A stretch of 64,000 bases of DNA. Origin: an uncultured Draconibacterium sp. (GTDB taxonomy: Bacteria; Bacteroidota; Bacteroidia; Bacteroidales; Prolixibacteraceae). The stretch is from NCBI RefSeq assembly GCF_913063105.1, contig NZ_CAJXYQ010000013.1, forward strand, positions 1-64,000, in the 5' to 3' direction. The position numbers and the translations under genes were made by a program. Numbering within the stretch: the stretch's first letter is position 1; every line of letters begins with the position of its first letter. Of the stretch, positions 1 to 7,911 are shown piece after piece. The notes below the pieces were generated by a model that saw only the letters and a program-made list of their open reading frames with translations, searched no databases and had not been told where the DNA came from.

Positions 1-262
1 GGGGGAAGAATCCCTGGAAGCCATAAAAAAACGGGTGGCCAACCGTGAAATGGTGGTAGCTGTTGATCCGGCCTACTTCCGGCCTACCGAAGTGGACCTG
101 CTGATTGGTGATCCGACAAAATCGAAAACCATTCTGGGCTGGGAACCTAAATACGACCTGGCAGGCCTGGTGGAAGACATGATGCAAAGCGATGTTAAAC
201 TGATGAAAAAAGACTGCTACCTTAAAGATGGCAGCTATCAGACCTTGAATTATTTTGAGTAA
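1..262 (+). CDS. gmd: GDP-mannose 4,6-dehydratase, C-terminal end (partial)
   Basis: The window opens inside this gene; frame 2 is open from the first codon to TAA at 260-262, so the true start lies upstream. About 86 C-terminal residues are visible. They include the conserved stretch DPAYFRPTEVDLLIGDPTKS followed by LGWEPKY, the hallmark C-terminal segment of Gmd that lines the sugar-nucleotide pocket. Gmd is a cytoplasmic SDR enzyme that converts GDP-D-mannose to GDP-4-keto-6-deoxymannose, the substrate of the fcl product encoded downstream. The catalytic Tyr/Lys region is outside the window. The GTG at 35 is internal, not a start. The identification is strong despite truncation. Confidence 0.93.
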   Translation, partial: GEESLEAIKKRVANREMVVAVDPAYFRPTEVDLLIGDPTKSKTILGWEPKYDLAGLVEDMMQSDVKLMKKDCYLKDGSYQTLNYFE

Positions 263-264
263 GA

Positions 265-351
265 GAGGAAGAATGAGAGGGCGATGAGGTGAAGAGGAAG
301 AACAAGAGGGCAATGAGCTGATGAGGAAGAATGAGAGGGCGATGAGGCAAG
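265..351. repeat. Three 29-bp purine-rich tandem repeats
   Basis: Three consecutive 29-bp units begin at 265, 294 and 323, each starting GAGGAAGAA and carrying a GAGGGC(G/A)ATGAG core. Units 1 and 3 are nearly identical; unit 2 differs at a few bases. The tract starts within three bases of the gmd stop codon and is almost purely purine on this strand. The rest of the 263-594 spacer is AT-richer and non-coding. It includes a short direct repeat TACTCAAATC at 527-536 and 541-550, with a near-consensus -7 element (AATCTTTG, 533-540) that may serve the next gene. Confidence 0.85.
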
Positions 352-594
352 GGGGCCAGGCGAGAAGTAAAGAAAAGCTGGGACAGCGAAGATCTTGGAA
401 AACTAAACCACTATGCACTGGAAGTACATAGGTTTAGGAATGAATGAAATTCAACCTAGAGAAGAGAAGGATATCAGTATAAAGCTGGGAGTAGAGAGAG
501 AAGAAAAACACGATAGGTTTTCTCAATACTCAAATCTTTGTACTCAAATCAACATTAACTAGAAAATAAAAGAAACCTATAATTTACAATAATC

Positions 595-969
595 ATGGAA
601 ATCATTCGATCTCACCGGGAGCTAAAAGTGTATCTGTTGTCTTTTGAGGCAGGAATGGAAATTTTTCATCTGTCCAAATCATTTCCAAAAGAAGAAAGGT
701 ATTCACTCACCGACCAAATCAGGAGGTCGTCGCGATCTGTCTCCGCAAATATCTCAGAGGCCTACAGGAAGCGGCGCTACCCAAAATCGTTTGTTGCAAA
801 ACTGAGTGACTCGGAAGGCGAAGCTGCTGAAACCCAAAGCTGGCTCGACTATGCGCTGGCCTGTGCGTACATCAACAAAAAGGAGCACAAGCTTTTAGAC
901 GACAAATACGACCATATTCTTTCAATGATCGTGAACATGATAAACAATCCTGGCAAATGGTCACTATAA
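595..969 (+). CDS. Four helix bundle protein (23S rRNA intervening-sequence / S23 family)
   Basis: The 124-residue, wholly helical protein has the family signature: a DQIRRSSRSVSANISEAY segment around residues 40-58, then KSFVAKLSDSEGEAAETQSW. This is the PF05635/TIGR02436 four-helix-bundle family. Relatives include proteins encoded in 23S rRNA intervening sequences and the Avd accessory protein of diversity-generating retroelements. Most members, including solo copies scattered through Bacteroidota polysaccharide loci, have no defined function; nucleic-acid binding is inferred from Avd. No reverse transcriptase or template repeat is nearby, so a retroelement role is not supported. It separates gmd from fcl and has low-complexity repeats on both sides, suggesting later insertion into a nucleotide-sugar operon. 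Confidence 0.88.
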   Translation: MEIIRSHRELKVYLLSFEAGMEIFHLSKSFPKEERYSLTDQIRRSSRSVSANISEAYRKRRYPKSFVAKLSDSEGEAAETQSWLDYALACAYINKKEHKLLDDKYDHILSMIVNMINNPGKWSL

Positions 970-1020
970 TCACTTATACTTCTACTCAGCACACCATGGC
1001 CCCTGCATCTTATGGCCAAG

Positions 1021-1107
1021 TCCCCCTACCGCCCACTCACCCCTTCACCCACTCGCCATTTCGCCCACTCGCCCCTTCTCCACTTCGCCTTCACCCACTC
1101 ACCCCAC
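1021..1107. repeat. Pyrimidine-rich degenerate tandem repeat
   Basis: About 87 bp are built from repeated short words such as CCCACTCACC, CCCACTCGCC and CGCCCCTTCTCC with a period near 8-10 bp. The strand composition is the mirror of the purine tract at 265-351: words in that tract read on the other strand (CATCGCCCTCTC) resemble words here. The tract lies between the four-helix-bundle gene and fcl, so that gene is bracketed by complementary purine and pyrimidine repeat tracts. Confidence 0.7.
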
Positions 1108-1150
1108 AACTAACACACGCTTCTTCAACAATTCATAAACAATAAACAAC

Positions 1151-2323
1151 ATGAACAAACAAAGTAAAATATACATAGCAGGTCACCGCGGACTGGTAGG
1201 CTCTGCCATCTGGAAAAACCTGACCGAAAAAGGTTACACCAACTTAATCGGGAAAACCCGTGCTGAGCTGAACCTCCTGGATCAGCAGGCAGTAGCAGCT
1301 TTTTTCGAAAGCGAAAAACCGGAATACGTATTTCTGGCAGCAGCAAAAGTTGGCGGTATTGTAGCCAATAACACCTACCGTGGCGAGTTTATCTTCGAAA
1401 ACCTGATGATTCAGAACAACATTATTCACAATGCCTGGAAACAGGGTGTAAAAAAACTGTTGTTTTTGGGCAGTACCTGTATTTACCCAAAAGAAGCGCC
1501 ACAACCGATGCCTGAAGATTGTTTGCTGACAGCGCCGCTGGAATACACCAACGAACCCTATGCCATTGCCAAAATTGCCGGCATAAAACTCTGCGAGAGC
1601 TATAACCTGCAGTACGGCACCAATTTTATTTCGGTGATGCCGACCAACCTCTATGGCCCCAATGATAATTTCGATCTGGAGAAAAGCCATGTGTTACCGG
1701 CACTTATCCGCAAAATACATCTGGGCAAATGCCTGGAAGAAAACAACTGGGAGGCCATTCGCAGCGACCTTGCCAAACGACCCATTGAAGGTGTAGATGG
1801 TTCTGCTACGAAAGAGGAAATACTTTCAATCCTTGAAAAATACGGTTTGAACGCGTCTCCCCTGGCGAAGAGCCTGTCCCGGCAAAAAGAAACGTACACC
1901 GGGAAGGAAAGCGGGGGATTGACAAATGAAGTAAAAGTTGAAATCTGGGGCACAGGCGCACCAAAACGCGAATTCCTGTGGAGCGAAGAAATGGCTGATG
2001 CCTGCGTTTATATTATGGAAAAAGTGGATTTTAAAGATGTTTCGTTCCCGCCGGAGAAGGCAGAAAAGGGAGGAGCAGCCGGCGAAATACGCAATACCCA
2101 CATTAACATTGGCACCGGAAAAGACATTTCGATAAAACAAGTAGCGGAGGCCATAAAAGCTGCCGTTGGTTTTAAGGGAGAACTGTATTTCAACACCTCG
2201 AAACCCGATGGCACCATGCGCAAACTAACCGATGTAAGCAAACTACATACCTTGGGCTGGCAACATAAAATAGAAATTGAGGAAGGTGTACAGCTGATGT
2301 ACAACTGGTACCTGAACGCTTAA
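1151..2323 (+). CDS. fcl: GDP-L-fucose synthase
   Basis: The product epimerises and reduces GDP-4-keto-6-deoxymannose to GDP-L-fucose with NADPH in the cytoplasm, the step after Gmd. The 390-residue extended SDR shows the NADP-binding motif GHRGLVGSA at 11-19 (G11, G14, G17), S108 in GSTCIYP, and the catalytic pair Y137 and K141 in [15 protein letters not shown] (163-170) and REFLW mark the substrate domain. It is about 70 residues longer than the Escherichia coli enzyme. The extra sequence falls mostly at about 192-258, where Bacteroidota Fcl proteins commonly carry an insertion, with a smaller Gly/Glu-rich one near 297-310. Residues 235-257 are encoded by a quasi-palindrome at 1855-1923. 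The start ATG follows an AT-rich spacer with no clear SD. Confidence 0.95.
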   Translation: MNKQSKIYIAGHRGLVGSAIWKNLTEKGYTNLIGKTRAELNLLDQQAVAAFFESEKPEYVFLAAAKVGGIVANNTYRGEFIFENLMIQNNIIHNAWKQGVKKLLFLGSTCIYPKEAPQPMPEDCLLTAPLEYTNEPYAIAKIAGIKLCESYNLQYGTNFISVMPTNLYGPNDNFDLEKSHVLPALIRKIHLGKCLEENNWEAIRSDLAKRPIEGVDGSATKEEILSILEKYGLNASPLAKSLSRQKETYTGKESGGLTNEVKVEIWGTGAPKREFLWSEEMADACVYIMEKVDFKDVSFPPEKAEKGGAAGEIRNTHINIGTGKDISIKQVAEAIKAAVGFKGELYFNTSKPDGTMRKLTDVSKLHTLGWQHKIEIEEGVQLMYNWYLNA

Positions 2324-2342
2324 AGCCGCAATCCTCCGTCCG

Positions 2343-2393
2343 CTGCCGCGCGAATCCTTTCCTGCAGACCACGCGAAAGGATTCGCGCGGCAG
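2343..2393. repeat. Perfect 19-bp inverted repeat (palindromic element)
   Basis: The arm CTGCCGCGCGAATCCTTTC (2343-2361) is perfectly complementary to 2375-2393, with a 13-nt loop. Imperfect pairing extends outward: ATCCTCC at 2331-2337 faces GGGGAGGACGAT at 2397-2408. The stem is GC-rich in an AT-rich spacer, 20 bp after the fcl stop. It has no T-tract, so it is not a standard intrinsic terminator. It resembles a dispersed intergenic palindrome or REP-like unit and could still block 3' decay or transcription. Confidence 0.85.
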
Positions 2394-2436
2394 CCAGGGG
2401 AGGACGATTCGTGCTGCCCGCAGCCTTTACAATATT

Positions 2437-2469
2437 TCGTGTAATTCGTGTAATTCGTGTAATTCGTGG
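2437..2469. repeat. 9-bp tandem repeat (GTGTAATTC)
   Basis: Three and a half copies of the 9-bp unit GTGTAATTC run without interruption, ending in CGTGGA. No reading frame or promoter is associated. It lies in the fcl-fkp spacer directly after the palindrome and before a second 9-bp array, so the spacer is a mosaic of three repeat kinds. Confidence 0.85.
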
Positions 2470-2485
2470 ACAAAAAACAAACAAG

Positions 2486-2630
2486 CAATTTAACCATTCA
2501 ACAGTTTATCAATTTAGCAGTTTATCAATTTCACAATTTAGCAGTTTATCAATTTATCAATTTATCAATTTCACAATTTAGCAATTTATCAGTTTAGCAA
2601 TTTAGCAGTTTATCAATCCATCAATTCAAC
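2486..2630. repeat. Degenerate 9-bp AT-rich tandem array
   Basis: About sixteen copies of a 9-bp unit close to CAATTTATC alternate with variants CAGTTTATC, CAATTTAGC and CAATTTCAC. The units keep 9-bp spacing through nearly the whole tract, which implies slipped-strand expansion. The array sits about 60 bp upstream of the fkp promoter, so copy-number change could alter promoter spacing to upstream sites. There are no unique spacers, so this is not a CRISPR array. Confidence 0.8.
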
Positions 2631-2687
2631 CAATAAAAAAGAAAAACAATCAAGGTCGAATTAACCCGCAGCTTTAGCTAAAACTTC

Positions 2688-2695
2688 TATCTTTG
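2688..2695 (+). promoter_or_regulatory. Promoter -7 element for fkp
   Basis: TATCTTTG matches the Bacteroidota -7 consensus TAnnTTTG exactly. It ends 21 bp before the ATG at 2717, giving a short leader. It also covers the TTG at 2693, which would otherwise extend the reading frame upstream, so the ATG is the better start. The -33 region is weak. Confidence 0.7.
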
Positions 2696-2716
2696 AAGCT
2701 CAATACAACAACAAAC

Positions 2717-5587
2717 ATGAAACATCTTATATCGGTCCCGCCACGTGTTGTGCCACATTTTCATTCTATTGCCGAACTTAGTAAAGAGGAGTGGTTTGTA
2801 TCTGCTGATCCGGAGAATAAAAAAGTAGGCTCCGGTGGTGGCACAGCGCATTTACTGGCTGAATCGTACAAACAATCGGGCGAAGAAACAGCATTTAACG
2901 ACTGGCTGGAGCAGGATAAAAAAGTGATCATCCATGCCGGAGGGCAAAGCCGCCGTTTACCGGCTTATGCGCCTTTGGGAAAAAGCCTGATTCCCATGCC
3001 TGTTTTTCGCTGGTCGCGCGGACAGGTATTAAACCAACGCCTTGTCCACCTGCAAACGCCACTATTCGACCGCTTAATGGAACAGGCTCCCGCCAGTGCC
3101 AATACCCTTGTTGCCAGTGGCGACACGCTGATTTTTGGCGGTAAAAACCTGCCCGAGATCCCGGATGCCGATGTAGTTTGTTTTGGCCTGTGGCTCGAAC
3201 CTGAGAAAGCTACTAATCACGGCGTATTTTTTGCCCGGCACGAAACACCCGGCGAGCTGGCCTTTATGCTGCAAAAACCACCCATCTCAAAAATAAGTGA
3301 ACTGATACACGACTATTATTTCCTGATGGACATTGGCATTTGGATGTTAAGTGCGCGGGCCGTAAAACTGCTGATGAAAAATTGCGGCTGGACGGGCACT
3401 GGTTTTAAACAGCAAACACCATCGTTTTACGATATGTACAGCCAGTTTGGAACAGCACTCGGAAAAATGCCTTCAGAAGATAATGAGGAAATAAGCGCCT
3501 TAAGCGTTGCCCTGGTTAATCTTGAGGAAGGCGAATTCCATCACCTGGGAAATACTTCCGAACTGGTAAGCAGCAACCTGGCCATTCAGAACAGAATAAA
3601 TAACCAGCGCGAAATATGGCATAAAAACATAAAACCCCACCAGTCTATTTTTGTGCTGAACTCGAAAATTACCAATAATTTTACTCCTGCCAATAAAAAT
3701 ATATGGGTAGAAAACTCATCCATCCCCGACACCTGGCAGTTCGGGCAAAACCATGCCTTTACCGGTATTCCCGACAATAACTGGCACTTGCAACCCGAAC
3801 CCGGCAACTGTCTGGATATTATCCCGCTGGAAACGGGCAAAAAGGTGATTCGTCCTTATGGCTTTTACGATGCATTTCGGGGGACTCGGAACGATAACGA
3901 CACACTTTTTATGGGGGTTCCGCTGTCCGACTGGTTAAAAAAACGCAAGCTCGAAAATGTGTTTGACGAACTTCCCGAATCTACCGATATATTTAACCTG
4001 CCGCTGTTTCCGGTACTCAGGGAAGAAGCATTAAGCAAGGCCTTTCTGGAGTGGTTATGGTTTAAATCGCCGGAAGAAAATCCGGAGTTTACAAAACGGT
4101 GGAAGGAAACTGAACGGATGAGTTGCGAGGCGATAAGCAACCAATGTTCCATTAACAGTGCCGAAGAAGAACGCTATGCCCGGCAGCTGACCAATTATCC
4201 CGGACTGGCGGCCAATTATAAAAGTTCGGTGTTTTATCAGCTCGATTTAAAGAAAACAGCCGACGAATTTGTGAAAAACAAACTGGCACTGCCCGGCGAA
4301 CTGCAGCAGGAAACCAACGACTGGATTCCTTTACACGACCTGATGTTCCGGTCGCAATACCGGCGCTTAACAAACAACGACTGGCAACGTGATGAGAAAG
4401 CGGCATTCGCCTACCTGCAACAAAAAATTATCTCCGGCTACCACGAAAAAACCGTAGAGCCGAAAATAAAATTATTACCCGATCAGATTGCCTGGGGCCG
4501 CAGTCCTGTACGCCTCGATTTGGCAGGCGGATGGACGGACACCCCACCCTATTGCTTTTTTTACGGGGGAAAAGTAGTAAATATTGCGGTAGAGTTAAAC
4601 GGTCAGCCCCCTTTGCATTGCTATATAAAAGGTTCAGAAAGTAAAACAATTGTATTGCGCTCTATCGATCTGGGCGCACGTGAAGAATTAACAAGCTTCG
4701 ACGAAATCCGCTCCTTCGAAAACATACGCTCGCCCTTCTCTATTCCGAAGGCAGCACTGGCACTCTGTGGTTTTCTGCCCGAGTTTGCTACAAAAAAATA
4801 TGCCAGTCTGGAAGAGCAGCTTTCAGCAATTGGCGGCGGACTGGAATTAACCATACTTTCAGCCGTTCCGAAAGGCTCCGGACTGGGAACCAGTTCTATT
4901 CTTGCGGCTACAGTGTTGGGCACACTTGCCGAAGTATGCTGCCTGAACTGGGACAAGCAGGAAATTGGCCAGCGTGCACTGGCTTTAGAGCAGCTGCTCA
5001 CCACGGGAGGCGGCTGGCAGGATCAGTTTGGCGGCTTGTTTGAAGGGCTAAAACTTCTGGAAACCAAAGCCGGCAAATTGCAGGAACCCCGCTTAAAATG
5101 GCTGCCCGAATCGCTGTTTACCGATCCCGTCTATAAAAACCGTATTCTGCTGTATTATACCGGAATTACACGCGTTGCCAAAAACATACTTGGTGAAATT
5201 GTACGCGGTATGTTCCTAAACTCCCGCGCGCACCTGGCTTTGCTTGAAGAGCTGAAACAACACGCCGAAAATACCTATAGTACACTGCTGCAAAAAGATT
5301 TTAACCGCTTTAGCCAGATGATTGAGCGCAGCTGGCAGCTGAACCAACAACTGGACAGCGGCACCAATCCGGCAGAGATACAGGAACTGGTAAAAAGAAT
5401 AAGTCCTTACATCCAAAGTCAGAAATTGCTGGGCGCCGGAGGTGGTGGTTTTATGCTGATTCTTGCCCGCGATGAGGAAGCAGCCATAAAGCTTAAGCAG
5501 GAATTAAATGAAAACCCGGTGAATCCGCGCGGTCGCTTTGTTGATTATGAAGTTTCGCAGCAAGGGTTTAAGGTTACAAAAAGCTAA
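2717..5587 (+). CDS. fkp: Bifunctional fucokinase / L-fucose-1-phosphate guanylyltransferase
   Basis: This cytoplasmic salvage enzyme phosphorylates L-fucose with ATP, then joins it to GTP to give GDP-L-fucose. The 956-residue length and two-domain order match Bacteroides Fkp. The N-terminal pyrophosphorylase half carries GGQSRRLP at 75-82 and GKS at 88-90, the nucleotide-binding loop. The C-terminal half from about residue 590 is a GHMP kinase: GRSPVRLDLAGGWTDTPP near 594-611, the ATP loop PKGSGLGTSS at 718-727, and GAGGGGF near 906-912. The start is the ATG at 2717, not the TTG at 2693, because a -7 promoter element overlaps the TTG. Sitting beside gmd and fcl, it gives the cell both routes to GDP-fucose for surface glycosylation. 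Confidence 0.96.
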   Translation: MKHLISVPPRVVPHFHSIAELSKEEWFVSADPENKKVGSGGGTAHLLAESYKQSGEETAFNDWLEQDKKVIIHAGGQSRRLPAYAPLGKSLIPMPVFRWSRGQVLNQRLVHLQTPLFDRLMEQAPASANTLVASGDTLIFGGKNLPEIPDADVVCFGLWLEPEKATNHGVFFARHETPGELAFMLQKPPISKISELIHDYYFLMDIGIWMLSARAVKLLMKNCGWTGTGFKQQTPSFYDMYSQFGTALGKMPSEDNEEISALSVALVNLEEGEFHHLGNTSELVSSNLAIQNRINNQREIWHKNIKPHQSIFVLNSKITNNFTPANKNIWVENSSIPDTWQFGQNHAFTGIPDNNWHLQPEPGNCLDIIPLETGKKVIRPYGFYDAFRGTRNDNDTLFMGVPLSDWLKKRKLENVFDELPESTDIFNLPLFPVLREEALSKAFLEWLWFKSPEENPEFTKRWKETERMSCEAISNQCSINSAEEERYARQLTNYPGLAANYKSSVFYQLDLKKTADEFVKNKLALPGELQQETNDWIPLHDLMFRSQYRRLTNNDWQRDEKAAFAYLQQKIISGYHEKTVEPKIKLLPDQIAWGRSPVRLDLAGGWTDTPPYCFFYGGKVVNIAVELNGQPPLHCYIKGSESKTIVLRSIDLGAREELTSFDEIRSFENIRSPFSIPKAALALCGFLPEFATKKYASLEEQLSAIGGGLELTILSAVPKGSGLGTSSILAATVLGTLAEVCCLNWDKQEIGQRALALEQLLTTGGGWQDQFGGLFEGLKLLETKAGKLQEPRLKWLPESLFTDPVYKNRILLYYTGITRVAKNILGEIVRGMFLNSRAHLALLEELKQHAENTYSTLLQKDFNRFSQMIERSWQLNQQLDSGTNPAEIQELVKRISPYIQSQKLLGAGGGGFMLILARDEEAAIKLKQELNENPVNPRGRFVDYEVSQQGFKVTKS

Positions 5588-5693
5588 AACACGGAATAGC
5601 TATTAACGAGAAGAAACTAAAGTAGCAGAGCCTGCTCTGAATTTATTTCAGAAGTTTTAACCATTAACGAAAAAACAAATTTATACACAAAAA

Positions 5694-6146
5694 ATGATTA
5701 GCGACACATTAAATAAGGCAGCATTGTACAACACGCTGCACCCACTTTTCAAAAAGAGCTTTGATTTCTTAAGCGGACTTGACCCGGAAATTGAAAACGG
5801 ATCGTATGAAATTGAGCCTGGTTTAATAGCCCATGTTTCCAGTTACCAAACCGGGCCAACTTTTGAATTCGGCTGGGAAACACATCAAAAATACATCGAT
5901 ATTCAGTATTGTTTGAAAGGTGAAGAACGCATTGAGTGGACTCCCCTTTCGGATGCGCTGGTGCCAAGCATGGAATACGACGAAGAAAAAGACCGAAGGT
6001 TTTTCACCGGTGAAGGCCGGCAAACCTACATTGCTCTTAGCAAAAGCGTATTTGCCATTTTCTTCCCAAACGATGCCCACGCACCACAAATTATGTTTGA
6101 TGAGCCACAAAAAGTAAAAAAAGTGGTCATTAAAGTGCCGGTATAA
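5694..6146 (+). CDS. YhcH/YjgK/YiaL family cupin-like protein (DUF386)
   Basis: The 150-residue protein has the YhcH/YjgK/YiaL signature: KYIDIQYCLKGEERIEW at about 67-83 and FFPNDAHAPQI near 126-136, with His and Glu residues that bind metal in this double-stranded beta-helix family. Members are linked to carbohydrate metabolism (the sialic-acid YhcH; the EbgC beta subunit) and may act on free sugars, for example as anomerases. Its place 106 bp after fkp suggests a role with fucose or another sugar taken up for salvage; that is inference. The 5588-5693 spacer has only a small CAGAGC/GCTCTG inverted repeat (5626-5639), too tight to call a terminator. Confidence 0.88.
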   Translation: MISDTLNKAALYNTLHPLFKKSFDFLSGLDPEIENGSYEIEPGLIAHVSSYQTGPTFEFGWETHQKYIDIQYCLKGEERIEWTPLSDALVPSMEYDEEKDRRFFTGEGRQTYIALSKSVFAIFFPNDAHAPQIMFDEPQKVKKVVIKVPV

Positions 6147-6355
6147 AAAATGAATAAAAACGTAAGCCTTTATCTTCGAACACAAGAAGATATATCTTTC
6201 GATGATGAATGCAAAAGTTAATCCCATGTTAAACACTTGCTCTATTTTAATTAATCTGCCATCAGCCGATAAATAAATTTTTTAATGCCAATACAAGATA
6301 TTAAATTGCCTTTCGTTAAATAAGAAACCACACGTAATTAACACCACCATTCTGA

Positions 6356-7825
6356 ATGCAAAAAACAAACGTTTTAACATTTCTTTTAATCCTGGTCAGT
6401 ACTTTTCAGTTAATGGGGCAAAGCTCGTACGATTTAGGTGTGTCCAACTCGGGAATGATGAGTAGTGGTGAAAAACTGCCGCTCTGGCTTTGGGCTAATC
6501 GTGATGGAAAAATTGCTAATGATACCTCTTTATTAAACTTATCAGAATTGAGTTTGAGCGGGAAACACAACTTCAATGAAAACACTTTTGTTAGTGGTGG
6601 AGTTGGCCTGGCCGGTGGTTTGAGCCCTGCAGGCAACTATTTCCAAACCAACACCATTTATGCCGGAATATCTATTCGCGACTGGGAACTTCTTGCAGGC
6701 AGATATTACGATCCTGTGGAGTTTGAAGGTTTGTCAACAACTAATGGAAATATGGCCCGTAGCCGAAATGCGCGTCCACACCCGCGCATTGGACTACGCA
6801 TTAATACCTACAAATCATTTCCGTTTTTTCAGTCATTTTTACGTTTTAAAGCCAGCTACGAAGAAGGCCTGCTTGACGATGAGCGCCACGTTGATAAGGC
6901 AAGGCTTCACCACAAATCGCTGTATTTTCGTTTTTTGCCATCGGAGCTTACCACTATTGATTTAGGACTCGAACATTTTGTGATGTGGGGAGGCACCTCC
7001 TCCAGCGAAAATATTGGACAATTACCTCAAAGCTTTTCAGACTATCTGCGTTATATTACCGGAAAAAGCGGTTCGGAAAACTTTCTTGAAACCGACCAAA
7101 TAAATGTTGCAGGCAACCAATACGGTACCTGGCAAATTAAAGTGTCCCGTACTTTCGAAGATTTTGTACTCCAACTTAACATCAGTCACCCTTTTGAAGA
7201 TATGTCGGGATTACGCTTTGAAAATTACCCGGATAACCTGATTGGTATTGATTTGAAATTTAAGGAGGAAAACAAACTCATTTCGCATATTTTATATGAA
7301 TATATTCATACCAGCCAGCAAAGTTTATGGCAAGACTCCACTCATTTGTATGATGAAGGGATCGGACGCTGGCGTGCCTACCATGTTGATAAATATTATA
7401 CTCATGGGATTTACAAATCGGGAGCTACCTACGAGGGAAAAATGATGGCATCGCCACTGTTTTTCCCGGTAAAAATAGTAGATGGAATAAGCAGAGGACC
7501 GGCATCTACCCGGTATATTGCCCATCACCTCGGAATTAAAGGCCAGCTTGCTCCACAATTTCACTGGATGGCAAAAACCACCTTTATTACACACAAGGGT
7601 AATTATTCGGCACCGCTTGATCCTGAGCATCGGCAAACTTCATTGCTGTTGCAACTAGCCTACCATCCGCAAAACATTCCATTACAACTAAAGGCTGTTT
7701 TTGCCGGAGATTTTGGCAATACTATTGAAAACATGACGGCCTTTGAGTTAAGCATTAGTTATTACTTGCGAAAAGAAAACAGCAAACACCATTCAAAAGG
7801 CCCTCATCTTCCTTTTGCCAGGTAA
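6356..7825 (+). CDS. Capsule assembly Wzi family outer-membrane protein
   Basis: The 489-residue protein starts with a signal peptide (hydrophobic core LTFLLILVSTFQL, cleavage likely after MGQ near 22). The mature part is rich in alternating beta strands, as in an outer-membrane barrel. Family features include LPLWLWANRDG near 41-51, LLAGRYYDPVEFEGLS near 112-127, and a PRIGLRINTY segment. Wzi anchors capsular polysaccharide to the outer membrane in Enterobacteria; Bacteroidota have many Wzi-like paralogues whose ligands are mostly unknown. Its position beside the GDP-fucose genes fits surface polysaccharide export or attachment. The 6147-6355 spacer is AT-rich, with one TATCTTC/GAAGATA inverted repeat (6171-6192) and no convincing promoter. 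Confidence 0.85.
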   Translation: MQKTNVLTFLLILVSTFQLMGQSSYDLGVSNSGMMSSGEKLPLWLWANRDGKIANDTSLLNLSELSLSGKHNFNENTFVSGGVGLAGGLSPAGNYFQTNTIYAGISIRDWELLAGRYYDPVEFEGLSTTNGNMARSRNARPHPRIGLRINTYKSFPFFQSFLRFKASYEEGLLDDERHVDKARLHHKSLYFRFLPSELTTIDLGLEHFVMWGGTSSSENIGQLPQSFSDYLRYITGKSGSENFLETDQINVAGNQYGTWQIKVSRTFEDFVLQLNISHPFEDMSGLRFENYPDNLIGIDLKFKEENKLISHILYEYIHTSQQSLWQDSTHLYDEGIGRWRAYHVDKYYTHGIYKSGATYEGKMMASPLFFPVKIVDGISRGPASTRYIAHHLGIKGQLAPQFHWMAKTTFITHKGNYSAPLDPEHRQTSLLLQLAYHPQNIPLQLKAVFAGDFGNTIENMTAFELSISYYLRKENSKHHSKGPHLPFAR

Positions 7826-7880
7826 ATTCAAAGGGGCTTTTCGCTGTTTTTCCGTTTGATTATTGCGGTAAAAACCAATA

Positions 7881-7907
7881 AAAAAGCAGCCCTTCCGAGC
7901 TGCTTTC
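7881..7907. terminator. Bidirectional intrinsic terminator
   Basis: AGCAGC (7885-7890) pairs with GCTGCT (7899-7904) around an 8-nt loop. An A-run lies on the left and a T-rich stretch on the right, so it can end both the plus-strand Wzi transcript and the convergent minus-strand peptidase transcript. Confidence 0.7.
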
Positions 7908-7911
7908 GAGT

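Noticed and set aside
265..351. The 29-bp tandem repeats as a CRISPR array
   Set aside because: Units abut directly with no spacers and there are no cas genes.
595..969. The four-helix-bundle gene as Avd of a diversity-generating retroelement
   Set aside because: No reverse transcriptase, template repeat or variable-repeat target is found in the window.
957..1145. A 62-codon plus-strand frame after the four-helix-bundle gene
   Set aside because: Its translation is a Pro/His/Thr/Ser string produced by the pyrimidine repeat tract. It has no family resemblance and overlaps the preceding gene's 3' end.
2486..2630. The 9-bp array as a CRISPR or regulatory RNA
   Set aside because: Repeat units are too short and contiguous, with no unique spacers and no stable fold.
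2693..2716. A TTG upstream start for fkp
   Set aside because: It lies inside an exact -7 promoter element, so it would not be transcribed.
5626..5639. CAGAGC/GCTCTG as a terminator after fkp
   Set aside because: The loop would be only two bases and there is no T-run after it.
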